Below the pieces are notes generated by a model. It saw nothing but the letters and a program-made list of their open reading frames with translations. It was not told where the DNA came from and searched no databases. DNA of 44,592 nucleotides from CAZNGF01 sp964572855 (GTDB lineage Bacteria > Bipolaricaulota > Bipolaricaulia > RBG-16-55-9 > JAJCYT01), in the NCBI GenBank assembly GCA_964572855.1, contig CAZNGF010000012.1:1-44592 (forward strand). The letters are read 5' to 3'. Positions 8,616 to 16,365 of the stretch are shown in pieces. The translations under genes were made by a program, and so were the position numbers. Position 1 is the first letter of the stretch. Each line of letters starts with the position of its first letter.

Positions 8616-9359
8616 ATGCATACCGGCAACCTGCCCTTGAGCGAGCGCGTCGACTTCCTGTCCTCGGTGTTCGCCGACCTGTCCGGCGACGTGCTGACCG
8701 AGCTGGCCGGCCAACTCATGCTGATCCGCTACAACGAGGGCGACCTGATCATCCAGGAGGGCGCGCCGTTTGCGGGCGTCTACATCGTCCACAGCGGGCT
8801 CGTGCGCATCGGCAAGTACTCCTCCTCGGACAAGCGGCGCACGCTGCGCTTCCTGGCGCCGGGGGAGTTCTTCGGGCTGGAGGCGTTTTTCATGAGCGAG
8901 CACCGGGCGCACATCCAGTTCGCCCGCGCGCTGCTGGACTCCGAGCTCGTGTTCTTCCCGCGCCACGAGTTCAAGGCGTGCGTGGAGCAACACCCCCGCT
9001 TGCTGGGCACGATCTGCCGCTGGTTCGCCCGCGAGGTGGCCATGCTGGAGTTCAAGCTCACGCGTCACTCCACCGAGGGGAGCCTGCACAACGTCGCGCT
9101 CGTGCTCTCGGCGCTGGTCAACAAGTACGGCAAGCCCGCGGACAAGGGCACGCTCATCGACCTCGACCTGCCGCGCAAGCTCATGGCCGAGATGCTGGGC
9201 ATCTCCGAGGACACCCTCATGAACGCGCTCAAGAAGTTCAAGCAGCAAAACGTCGTCTCGATGGACAACGGCAGGATCGTCGTGCTCGAGCCCGACAAAC
9301 TCGACAAGCTCGCCCTCACCAACGAGTTCTACCTCACCATCCTGGAGGAGACCTTCTAG
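8616..9359 (+). CDS. Crp/Fnr-family transcriptional regulator
   Basis: This 247-residue protein has an N-terminal cyclic-nucleotide-binding beta roll (about residues 20-135, with G-D-L-I-I-Q-E-G and a G-E-F-F-G-L-E-A phosphate-binding-cassette-like segment), a dimerisation helix, and a C-terminal winged helix-turn-helix with L-M-A-E-M-L-G-I-S-E-D-T-L near residues 188-200. The cassette lacks the usual R-[ST]-A end, so cAMP binding is uncertain. There are no N-terminal Fnr cysteines. It follows rimK by 60 bases in the same direction and may regulate this cluster; the target is unknown. Confidence 0.87.
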   Translation: MHTGNLPLSERVDFLSSVFADLSGDVLTELAGQLMLIRYNEGDLIIQEGAPFAGVYIVHSGLVRIGKYSSSDKRRTLRFLAPGEFFGLEAFFMSEHRAHIQFARALLDSELVFFPRHEFKACVEQHPRLLGTICRWFAREVAMLEFKLTRHSTEGSLHNVALVLSALVNKYGKPADKGTLIDLDLPRKLMAEMLGISEDTLMNALKKFKQQNVVSMDNGRIVVLEPDKLDKLALTNEFYLTILEETF

Positions 9360-9360
9360 C

Positions 9361-9385
9361 CAAGCGCCGAGGATACGGGCGCTTG
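9361..9385 (+). terminator. possible hairpin after the Crp-family gene
   Basis: CAAGCGCC at 9361-9368 pairs with GGCGCTTG at 9378-9385, two bases after the stop codon. No U tract follows, so intrinsic termination is not certain. The 224-base gap up to the dehydrogenase gene shows nothing else I recognise. Confidence 0.35.
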
Positions 9386-9583
9386 AGGCCGAACTTCCCC
9401 CCTGATCGACGAGGCCGATTCCCTAACCGTGGCCCGCATTACGCGCTCAGCCCGCCCGCGTTTCCACGGGGGGACGGCTCGAAACTACCTCCCTCCGCGC
9501 CGTAATCATCGGAACGGCTTGCTGATGGCCGACGTCGCGGCCCCCTCGGACGAAGGGTACTGTCCCGACGGGGTGATCGAACT

Positions 9584-10885
9584 ATGGCAGCGCCGAACGC
9601 GCCCACAGTGGAACGAGAACGCACCGCCGTCGAGCCCGACCCGTACGGATGGGCGTTGACCCAGTTGCACCAGGCGGTCGAGCGGCTCGGGCTGGACCCG
9701 GGCACCGCCGAGGTGCTGGCCCAGCCGGAACGCGTGTTGGAGGTGGCGCTCCCGGTGCGCATGGACGACGGGCGCGTCAAGGTGTTTACGGGCTACCGCG
9801 TGCAGCACAGCAGCGCGCGCGGGCCGTGCAAGGGCGGCATCCGCTACCACCCGGACGTCTCCCTCAGCGAGGTCAAGGCGCTGGCGGCCTGGATGAGCTG
9901 GAAGTGCGCCGTGGTCAACATCCCCTTCGGTGGGGCCAAGGGCGGCGTGCGCTGCGAGCCGTCGCTGCTGTCCGAGGGCGAGCTGGAGCGGCTCAGCCGG
10001 CGCTACGCCGTCATGCTGCTGCCCAACCTCGGCCCGCAAAAGGACATCCCCGCGCCGGACGTCAACACGGACTCCCGTATCATGGACTGGATCATGGACA
10101 CCGTGACGGCCTTCACGGGGTCGTTCACCGACGAGGTCGTCACCGGCAAGTCGATCGAGCTGGGCGGCGCGCTGGGGCGGCACGAGGCCACCGGGCGCGG
10201 CGTCATGATCGTGACGCAGGAGGTGCTCAAGCGCCTGGGCCGAAGCAACGAAGCGCCCACGGTGGCCGTGCAGGGGTTCGGCAAGGTGGGGTCGGTCGCG
10301 GCCAAGCTGCTGCGCGAGCAGGGCTACCGCGTGGTGGCCGTCAGCGACGTGTCGGCCGGGCTCTACGACCCCGAGGGGCTGGACGTGGAGGAACTGCTGG
10401 CATATACGGCCGGCTCGCCCGGCCACCTGCTGCGCGGCTACGACGCGCCCGGCGTGAGCCCCCTGAGCAACGGGGACCTGCTGGAACTCGAGGTCGACGT
10501 GCTGATCCCGGCGGCGCTCGAGGGGCAGATCCACGCGGACAACGCCGGGCGCGTGCGGGCCGGGGTCGTGGTCGAGGGGGCCAACGGGCCGGTCACGCCC
10601 GAGGCCGATATGATCCTGGCCGAGCGGGGGACCCTGGTGGTCCCCGACATCCTGGCCAACGCCGGCGGCGTGGTGGTCTCCTACTTCGAGTGGGTGCAGG
10701 ATCTGCAGTCGCTCTTCTGGGACCGCGAGGAGACCGACCGGCGCCTGGACGCGATCATGGGCCGCGCCGTCGAGGCCGTCTGGGCGCGCGCCGAGGCCGA
10801 GGGGGTCGGCCTGCGCACCGCGGCCCTCATGGTCGGCGTCGAGCGGGTCGTACAGGCCATCAAGCGCCGCGGCATCTTCCCCTAA
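9584..10885 (+). CDS. gdhA: Glu/Leu/Phe/Val dehydrogenase (probably glutamate dehydrogenase)
   Basis: This enzyme interconverts glutamate and 2-oxoglutarate plus ammonia with NAD(P). The 433-residue product has the substrate-site K-G-G-I-R-Y-H-P-D segment near residues 84-92, the catalytic lysine in PFGGAKGG (K119), and the coenzyme-binding V-A-V-Q-G-F-G-K-V-G-S-V-A loop near 226-238. Length and the N-P-P-D-equivalent P-A-P-D-V-N-T-D segment match hexameric bacterial glutamate dehydrogenases. The ATG at 9584 is preceded by a weak GGGGTGA. A GAF-domain gene follows 25 bases downstream and is probably co-transcribed. It could supply 2-oxoglutarate to the distant 2-oxoacid oxidoreductase. Confidence 0.93.
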   Translation: MAAPNAPTVERERTAVEPDPYGWALTQLHQAVERLGLDPGTAEVLAQPERVLEVALPVRMDDGRVKVFTGYRVQHSSARGPCKGGIRYHPDVSLSEVKALAAWMSWKCAVVNIPFGGAKGGVRCEPSLLSEGELERLSRRYAVMLLPNLGPQKDIPAPDVNTDSRIMDWIMDTVTAFTGSFTDEVVTGKSIELGGALGRHEATGRGVMIVTQEVLKRLGRSNEAPTVAVQGFGKVGSVAAKLLREQGYRVVAVSDVSAGLYDPEGLDVEELLAYTAGSPGHLLRGYDAPGVSPLSNGDLLELEVDVLIPAALEGQIHADNAGRVRAGVVVEGANGPVTPEADMILAERGTLVVPDILANAGGVVVSYFEWVQDLQSLFWDREETDRRLDAIMGRAVEAVWARAEAEGVGLRTAALMVGVERVVQAIKRRGIFP

Positions 10886-10910
10886 CGCTTCCAAACGAAA
10901 GGAGCACAAC

Positions 10911-11468
10911 GTGCAAGTGAAGGTTACGACGGAAGGATGGGTCCAAACGAACGGGCACGCCGCGGACGACCCGTTTGCCGACCTCGCGGACGAAACCCGG
11001 TGGGAGCGCCTGTTCGCCGAGCTGTACGCGCGCCTGTCCGGTTGTGTGGGCGCGGACAACTGCCTGGTCGCGTTCTGGGACGGGGCCCGCGGCCTGCCGC
11101 TGCCGGCCGAGGCCTACGGCCCGCCCGCCGCGCGCGCCGTCACGCCCCCGCGCCCCGGCGAGCCGGGCCTGAGCCGCGCCGTGATCGAGCAGGGCCGGGC
11201 CGTGCCCGTCGAGGACGTCTACCGCTCGCCGCACGTCAACCGCGACCTGATGCTGTTTTACCCGACGCGCGCGCTGCTGGGCGTGCCGCTCGTCGCCGAC
11301 GGGGCCCTGCTGGGCGCGGCCATCCTGGGGTTCAATCGAGCGCGCCGCTTCACGGGCGACGACTTGGCGCGGGCCGAGCGCTGCGGCGCGCGCGCCGGCC
11401 GGGCGCTGGCGCGCAACGGGCGGGTCCGCCAGGCGCTCGGGCTGGGAGCCGTGCCGGCCGGTTGTTAA
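10911..11468 (+). CDS. stand-alone GAF-domain protein
   Basis: This 185-residue soluble protein is essentially one GAF domain (about residues 25-170). It shows the central L-S-R-A-V-I-E-Q-G-R-A-V-P-V-E-D-V helix-strand, the A-L-L-G-V-P-L-V-A-D-G-A-L-L-G strand pair and a final R-R-F-T-G-D-D-L helix. No kinase, cyclase or DNA-binding domain is attached. GAF domains sense small ligands or redox state. GTG 10911 follows an AAAGGAG site. Its position 25 bases after the glutamate dehydrogenase gene suggests it senses a nitrogen or redox signal for that enzyme, but this is only inference. Confidence 0.75.
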   Translation: MQVKVTTEGWVQTNGHAADDPFADLADETRWERLFAELYARLSGCVGADNCLVAFWDGARGLPLPAEAYGPPAARAVTPPRPGEPGLSRAVIEQGRAVPVEDVYRSPHVNRDLMLFYPTRALLGVPLVADGALLGAAILGFNRARRFTGDDLARAERCGARAGRALARNGRVRQALGLGAVPAGC

Positions 11469-11471
11469 CCG

Positions 11472-11554
11472 GGCCGCTGCAGACACGCGAGCGCTTGCCA
11501 ACGGGAAGGCGCGCTAAGGGCCCGTCGAGGTCGAGTTGGATCCTTGCAGCGGCC
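11472..11554. terminator. inverted repeat between convergent genes, possible bidirectional terminator
   Basis: GGCCGCTGCA at 11472-11481 is matched by TGCAGCGGCC at 11545-11554, a perfect ten-base pair of arms. A smaller nested hairpin (AGCGC..GCC / GGC..GCGCT) lies between. It sits exactly between the converging GAF and fdhD genes. No T tract is present. Confidence 0.4.
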
Positions 11555-11556
11555 AT

Positions 11557-12432
11557 TCAGCGCGCCCCGTTGGGGAACCGAACCCGTTCCGCCCCGCTGT
11601 AGACGTTGAAGCGGGTCGGGCCCACGAAGCCCAGCAGCGTCAGGTTGAACGCCCGCGCGGTCTGCACCGCCAGGCTGGACGGCGCGCCCACGGCGGCCAC
11701 GGTGGGGATCCCGGCCATCAAGGCCTTTTGCACCAGCTCGAAGCCCGCACGGCCGCTCAGAAACAGGATCGACCCCGACAGCGGCAGCTTGTCCTGCAGG
11801 AATCCCCAGCCCACCGCCTTGTCCACGGCGTTGTGCCGGCCCACGTCCTCGCGCAGGCAAAGCAGCTCTCCGTCGGGAGCGAACAGCCCCGCGCCGTGCA
11901 GGCCGCCCGTGCGCTCGAACAGGGCCTGCCCGGCGCGCAGTCGATCGGGCAGGCGCTTGATCAGCGATTCGCTCACGACCGGGCCGGGCCCGAGGACCGG
12001 GCACCCCTGGATCTCCAGGGCCTCCAGCGAGGCCTTGCCGCACACGCCGCAGCTCGAGGTCGCGTAGAAGTTGCGCTGCAGCCGCGCGGGATCGAACGTG
12101 ACGTCGGGGGCGAGCCGGACGTTGACGATGTTGTAGAGTTGCTCCTGCCCCTCCTCGGTGCAGTAGGCCAGCGAATCCAGGTCGCGCTGCGCCCGCAGCA
12201 CCCCCTCGGCGAACAGGAAGCCGGCGGCCAGCTCGAAGTCCGCGCCCGGCGTGCGCATCGTGACCGAGACGCTTTGCGTCTCCAGCTTGCCGCCGCGCTC
12301 GTAGAGCAGGCGGAGCTCCAGCGGCTCCTCGGTGGCAACCCAATCGCGGCTGTGGCGCACGTCGATGCCGTTGAGATGGCTTACCTTAACGCGCGTCGCG
12401 CTGGCTGGCCGCCTGGCCGTGTGCTCGGACAA
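11557..12432 (-). CDS. fdhD: FdhD sulfurtransferase, formate dehydrogenase accessory protein
   Basis: FdhD passes sulfur from IscS to the molybdenum or tungsten bis-MGD cofactor of formate dehydrogenase. The product carries the essential SCGVCGK motif with C128 and C131, the F-E-L-A-A-G-F-L segment, the R-E-D-V-G-R-H-N-A-V-D-K signature and the final S-L-A-V-Q-T-A-R helix. The frame is open to 12657, but that part encodes an unrelated RHS-like remnant. TTG 12432 with GGTGGAG upstream gives a normal 291-residue protein. No formate dehydrogenase lies in this window, so its client must be elsewhere. Confidence 0.9.
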   Translation of the reverse strand: MSEHTARRPASATRVKVSHLNGIDVRHSRDWVATEEPLELRLLYERGGKLETQSVSVTMRTPGADFELAAGFLFAEGVLRAQRDLDSLAYCTEEGQEQLYNIVNVRLAPDVTFDPARLQRNFYATSSCGVCGKASLEALEIQGCPVLGPGPVVSESLIKRLPDRLRAGQALFERTGGLHGAGLFAPDGELLCLREDVGRHNAVDKAVGWGFLQDKLPLSGSILFLSGRAGFELVQKALMAGIPTVAAVGAPSSLAVQTARAFNLTLLGFVGPTRFNVYSGAERVRFPNGAR

Positions 12433-12534
12433 TTTCGCTCCACCTTCCTGCTTGCGAGCGTAGCGGGCCGGAGGTGGTGACGCAAACCGTGTAGTCGGAC
12501 GGGCACGTGCGAGCCCCTGCAAGGGCCACGGGCT

Positions 12535-12700
12535 TTCGCTCACTTCGCGCGCCAGCTCGACAAGGTTGTCCAAAATGTCGTACTGTCGGCGAATCGTGGC
12601 GAATGAGCCGACCAGATCGGCGTTATTGGAGTCACGGTTTTCGACCTCTTGCAGCACGACGTTGTCGTTGTGGTCGTAGGCAAAGCGCGTAACGTACTGG
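12535..12700 (-). pseudogene. remnant of an RHS/YD-repeat protein
   Basis: Read on the minus strand, this stretch gives F-A-Y-D-H-N-D-N-V-V and then Q-Y-D-I-L-D-N-L-V-E-L, two YD-repeat units of the kind found in RHS toxins and wall-associated proteins. There is no start, no further repeats and no C-terminal domain. It is fused in frame to the upstream side of fdhD. At about 12690 it abuts a remnant on the opposite strand. Confidence 0.5.
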
Positions 12701-13143
12701 AGGAGAGCCTGCAGATCGCACGGCGCGGCGACCTCAAGCTGGTGGCCCTCTACGCGCTGGCCAACTTGGGCAACATCGCGCGGGAGCAGGGGGAGCTGGC
12801 CGCGAGTCGGACCTTGTTGCGCGAGGGACTAAGCCTGTATGGCTCGGTGCCCGAGAAGTTGATGGGCGCAAAATACGTGCTGGAGTTCGCGCTGCTGGAG
12901 ATGGCCGAGGGCAACGACCCGCAAGTGGCGCTGCTGTTCGCTGCGGGAGAGACCCGGTTGGCGTCGATCGGCTATCGCATGCCGTCCACCGAGCGCGCCC
13001 AGTACGACCGGAAGCAGGCGGCCCTGCGGATGCGCATGGCGCCGACGGACTTCGAGGCCAGCTGGGCCCGCGGCCGTGCCCTCACGCTACCCGAGGCCGT
13101 GGCCTGCACCCTCAGGCAGCGCGAGGACGAGATCCCCGCGTGA
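12685..13143 (+). pseudogene. C-terminal remnant of a TPR regulator or ATPase
   Basis: About 150 codons encode two TPR-like helical pairs (L-E-E-S-L-Q-I-A-R, A-L-Y-A-L-A-N-L-G-N-I-A-R-E-Q-G-E) and a tail with P-S-T-E-R-A-Q-Y-D-R and W-A-R-G-R-A-L-T-L-P-E-A-V. That tail is typical of the C-terminus of large AfsR/LuxR-type or kinase-linked TPR regulators. The ATPase and DNA-binding parts are missing, and there is no credible start with a ribosome site. It is best read as a truncated pseudogene. Confidence 0.6.
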
Positions 13144-13170
13144 GTTCGCGTTCGCGGACTGCAAGCCCCG

Positions 13171-13902
13171 TTACCCCGAGCAGGCGGGCGGGTCGGTGGG
13201 GCGGTAGCCGAAATCGATGCCCGGTTCGACCGCGCCCCAGGGCATCTCGAAGCCCTGCACCGCGATGAAGCGCATCCAGTGGCCCGCTTCGCCGGGCCGC
13301 CCGCCCGCCGCGGTGGCCTCGCTGGGGGCTTCGGCGGCGCGGAAGTGGACGTAGCCCTGCTCGCGCAGCGCCCGTGTGCGCTCGTCGTCGCAGAAGACGC
13401 CGGGCTCCATCGTCCCGATGTAGCGCAGCGAGCCGTCGCCCTCGGCACTGGAATCGAACTGCAGGAACAGCCCCGAACCGTCCCCGAACACGCGGAAGGC
13501 CGTGGCCGGCGGCACGGGCGTGAAAGGTGATTCCGAGTTGAAAAACGAGAGCAGCCGCTCGGCCATCCCCGCGTTCTCGCGCGCGCTTTCGAGCTGCGAG
13601 CTCAGGTCCGTGTTCTCCCCGCGCAGGACCGAAACCTGGCTCTTGAGCGTGTCGAGCTCGCCCCGGAGGTCTTCGACCTGGGCGCTGAGCTCCTCGTTTT
13701 GGGTTTGCAGCGCGTCGCGCGTCTCCGTGAGCTCGGCGAGCTGGGCCGTGCGCTGTGCGCTCTCGGTTTCGAGCCGCGTGTTCTGGTCCTGCAGGCGCTG
13801 GTAGGTCTCCCGCGCCACGCCCGAGGGCTTGAGCAGGTAACCGGCCAGCCCGCCCACCAGCAGCAGGGCGATTGCCCCGACGATCATCCAGCGTTGTTGC
13901 AT
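13171..13902 (-). CDS. membrane-anchored coiled-coil protein of unknown function
   Basis: This 243-residue protein has one N-terminal membrane segment (about residues 6-25, M-I-V-G-A-I-A-L-L-L-V-G-G) followed by a long coiled coil rich in Q, E, L and T (about residues 38-112). The C-terminal globular part of about 110 residues contains a G-S-L-R-Y-I-G strand and a single late cysteine. ATG 13902 follows an AAAGGGGG site; the frame extends upstream without support. The coiled coil likely projects outside the cell. I do not recognise a family for the C-terminal part. It is a single gene between the remnants and the MDR oxidoreductase. Confidence 0.75.
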   Translation of the reverse strand: MQQRWMIVGAIALLLVGGLAGYLLKPSGVARETYQRLQDQNTRLETESAQRTAQLAELTETRDALQTQNEELSAQVEDLRGELDTLKSQVSVLRGENTDLSSQLESARENAGMAERLLSFFNSESPFTPVPPATAFRVFGDGSGLFLQFDSSAEGDGSLRYIGTMEPGVFCDDERTRALREQGYVHFRAAEAPSEATAAGGRPGEAGHWMRFIAVQGFEMPWGAVEPGIDFGYRPTDPPACSG

Positions 13903-14058
13903 AAGTCCCCCTTTTGCGTCGGCCCGATTATAGGAAACGGGGCGGAAACGGGCTATGGGGCGGACGGGACCGCTCCCGCCTTCGGCGCGACGCCACGACC
14001 GCACGGGCCAAGTTCGCACCCGAGGGCGCGGCTTAAGCCTCGTCCCTTAAGCTCCAGC

Positions 14059-15081
14059 TCAAACCTCGTTGCACGCCAGCACGATCTTGCCGCGCACGGC
14101 GGCCTGACCCAGCAGCTCGTGGGCGCGCTGAGCCTGCGCCAGCGGCAGGCGTTCGGCCACCACGGGGGCGATTCCTCCCTCGCGCAACAGGCCGATGAGC
14201 TTGGTTAGGTCGTCCTTGTAGGCGCCCAGGTTCTGGGCCTTGTGCTTGGTGATCGAGTAGAAGCCGGCCTTCTTGCCGTCGGGGATGAATTGGGTCGCCC
14301 CCAGCAGCCCGAAGCTAAGCGGCGCGACCAGTGGGTGGGCCTTGCGCCCCCCCTTGGTGGCGGCCGAGACGCCGTAGGCCACCAGCCGGCCGCCGCGGCG
14401 CAGCGCCTTGTACGAGCGCCAGAAGTGCTTGCCCCCGATGGGGTCGAAGGCGGCCGCCGCGCCGCCCTCGGTCTCGGCCTTGACGCGGCTGACGAAGTCC
14501 TCGCTTTGGTAGTCGATCGGGACCGCGCCCGCCGCTTGGACCAGGGCGTGCTTGCCCTTGGAGGCCGTCCCAAACACCTGCAGCTCGTGCAACCGGCCAA
14601 GCTGGAGCAGCGCCGTGCCCACCCCGCCGGCCGCCCCGTGCACCAGCACGGGGTCGCGCCGCGCGACCCGCGCGACGCGGTGCAGCATCTGATACGCCGT
14701 CACGTAGTTGAGCACGAGCGCGTTGACCGCAGCGGGGTCGAGGTCGTCGGGGACGTTTACAAGCTCGTTTTCGGGCAGGCAGATCGTCTCGGCGTAGCCC
14801 CCCACCACGGTGAGCGCGGCCACGCGCTCTCCCGGCGCGACCTCGTAGACGTTCGATCCGACCGCGTCCACGACGCCCACGAGGTCGTAGCCGGGCGTCA
14901 CGGGCGGCTTGGGGACACCGGGATAGAGCCCTTCACGCACCAGCACATCGGCGAAGGCTACGCCGCTGGTCAGGACTTTAACCCGCACCTCACCGTCACC
15001 GGGCTCGGGAACGGGCTCTTCGATCACCTGCAGCACCTCGGGACCGCCGTGGCGGGGAATCACCACGCGCTTGTGGTTCAT
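14059..15081 (-). CDS. quinone oxidoreductase-like zinc-independent MDR protein
   Basis: This 340-residue member of the medium-chain dehydrogenase/reductase superfamily is of the quinone oxidoreductase (zeta-crystallin) type. It has the N-terminal GroES-like fold with G-V-A-F-A-D-V-L-V-R-E-G near residues 43-54, a P-G-Y-D-L-V-G-V-V segment, and a nucleotide-binding V-L-V-H-G-A-A-G-G-V-G-T-A loop near 143-155. The structural-zinc cysteines of alcohol dehydrogenases are absent. Such enzymes reduce quinones or enones with NADPH; the substrate is unknown. ATG 15081 is chosen because MNHKRVVIP begins the domain. A -10-like TATAAT lies at 15112-15117. Confidence 0.85.
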   Translation of the reverse strand: MNHKRVVIPRHGGPEVLQVIEEPVPEPGDGEVRVKVLTSGVAFADVLVREGLYPGVPKPPVTPGYDLVGVVDAVGSNVYEVAPGERVAALTVVGGYAETICLPENELVNVPDDLDPAAVNALVLNYVTAYQMLHRVARVARRDPVLVHGAAGGVGTALLQLGRLHELQVFGTASKGKHALVQAAGAVPIDYQSEDFVSRVKAETEGGAAAAFDPIGGKHFWRSYKALRRGGRLVAYGVSAATKGGRKAHPLVAPLSFGLLGATQFIPDGKKAGFYSITKHKAQNLGAYKDDLTKLIGLLREGGIAPVVAERLPLAQAQRAHELLGQAAVRGKIVLACNEV

Positions 15082-15197
15082 CGAAATCACACCTTGGGTT
15101 GGGGTCAACGCATTATAGAGCGCTTGCCTTCGCGATGTGAGCGGCGTTTTTTCGGCTCAATGGCTGCGCGGCCGACCAAAACGCTTACAATGACTTG

Positions 15198-15737
15198 ATG
15201 CGCATCACCGGCGGCCACTTGAGCGGACGGACGCTGATCGCCCCGAAGACGCGGGAGATCCGCCCCATGCGCGACGCCGTGCGGCTCTCGCTCTTCAACA
15301 TCCTGAGCGAGGTCGTGCCGGACAGCCGCTTTCTCGATCTGTTCGCCGGCACGGGGGGCGTCGGGATCGAGGCGCTCAGCCGCGGGGCGTCCCAAGCCAC
15401 CTTCGTCGACGACCTGCCCGAGGCGCTGGACTTGATCCGCCAGAACCTGGCCGCGCTCGGGGTGAGCGAGCGCGCCGAGGTGCTGGGCGAGGACGTCTTC
15501 TACGCGCTGGGGCACCTGACGGGGTACGACCTCGTCTTCGTCGGTCCGCCCTACGGCAAGGACTTGGAGGACAAGACGCTCAAGAAGCTGGCCGGGTCTA
15601 ACTGCCTGACCGAAGGCGCGATCGTTGTGACCGAGCTGTTCCAAAAGGACCGCGTCGAGGCGCGTTACGGGAAACTGGTCCAGATCGACGCGCGGCGCTA
15701 CGGGGACAACCGATTGGTGTTTTTTCGCGTGGAATAG
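15198..15737 (+). CDS. rsmD: RsmD-family 16S rRNA (guanine-N2) methyltransferase
   Basis: RsmD methylates N2 of G966 in 16S rRNA. The 179-residue product starts MRITGG-x-L-S-G-R-T-L, then has R-P-M-R-D-A-V-R-L-S-L-F-N, and the SAM-binding F-L-D-L-F-A-G-T-G-G-V-G-I-E-A-L-S segment near residues 47-62. The usual catalytic (D/N)PPY motif is replaced by G116-P-P-Y-G, a variant whose effect on catalysis is unclear. TACAAT at 15186-15191 is a plausible -10 box. It is divergent from the oxidoreductase gene and convergent with msrB, six bases away. Confidence 0.85.
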   Translation: MRITGGHLSGRTLIAPKTREIRPMRDAVRLSLFNILSEVVPDSRFLDLFAGTGGVGIEALSRGASQATFVDDLPEALDLIRQNLAALGVSERAEVLGEDVFYALGHLTGYDLVFVGPPYGKDLEDKTLKKLAGSNCLTEGAIVVTELFQKDRVEARYGKLVQIDARRYGDNRLVFFRVE

Positions 15738-15742
15738 GGTTT

Positions 15743-16165
15743 TCATCCCCTCTTTTCCGCGTCCTCCCCTTCCGCCTGGTCCAGCTTGAGCGCCGCCGAG
15801 TTGATGCAGTAGCGCAGCCCCGTGGGCTCGGGGCCGTCCTCGAACACGTGGCCCAGGTGGGCTTCGCACCGGGCGCAGGTCACCTCGGTGCGCCGCATCC
15901 CCAGGCTGTGGTCGGCCGAGCTGGCCACGTTACCTTCGTCCTTGGGCGCGTAGAAGCTGGGCCAGCCCGAGCCGGAGTCGTATTTCGTCTCGGAGTCGAA
16001 CAGCTCGGCGCCGCAGCAGGTGCAGCGGTAGGTGCCCCGATCCTTGCTGTGGACGTACTCACCGCTGAAGGGCGGCTCGGTGCCCTTCTGGCGCGTGATG
16101 CGGTACTGCTCCTCCGTTAGCTGCTCGCGCCACTGCGCGTCCGTCTTGTTCGCTTTCTGGCTCAT
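15743..16165 (-). CDS. msrB: peptide-methionine (R)-S-oxide reductase
   Basis: MsrB repairs oxidised methionine (R-sulfoxide) in proteins. The 140-residue protein has the complete domain: zinc-binding C-x-x-C pairs in Y-R-C-T-C-C-G-A and V-T-C-A-R-C-E-A-H, the S-G-S-G-W-P-S-F-Y substrate segment near residues 66-74, and the catalytic cysteine in R-Y-C-I-N-S-A-A-L near 122. The ATG follows an AAGGAGG site. It stands alone, without msrA. A palindrome of the TGTAGGGG family lies about 40 bases upstream in the leader. Confidence 0.95.
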   Translation of the reverse strand: MSQKANKTDAQWREQLTEEQYRITRQKGTEPPFSGEYVHSKDRGTYRCTCCGAELFDSETKYDSGSGWPSFYAPKDEGNVASSADHSLGMRRTEVTCARCEAHLGHVFEDGPEPTGLRYCINSAALKLDQAEGEDAEKRG

Positions 16166-16200
16166 GGGGAACCTCCTTCGAGAAAAGCCTGTTTCTCTCC

Positions 16201-16216
16201 GTAGGGGCAGGCCCCT
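16201..16216. repeat. TGTAGGGG-family palindrome, short copy
   Basis: GTAGGGGC, then AG, then GCCCCT: the arms AGGGGC and GCCCCT (16203-16208 and 16211-16216) are perfectly complementary. The GTAGGGG head matches the longer copies at 19758, 23786 and 23869. It lies in the msrB leader. The rest of the 16166-16365 spacer shows nothing further. Confidence 0.4.
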
Positions 16217-16365
16217 GTCCTCCCTGGGGTACCCACGAAGATACCCTTGTGCCCTCAGCTAAGGGGCGCCAACGGGCGCTTCGGTCCCCATTCTATCCCG
16301 CACCGCGGGCAGCACAAAGTCGTAGACCCGATCGTGCGGCGAGCGCGTGGCGGAGTTTGACGGGC

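Noticed and set aside
12433..12657. N-terminal extension of FdhD to the ATG at 12657
   Set aside because: The extra residues are RHS-like, not FdhD. The TTG at 12432 has a ribosome site and gives the normal length.
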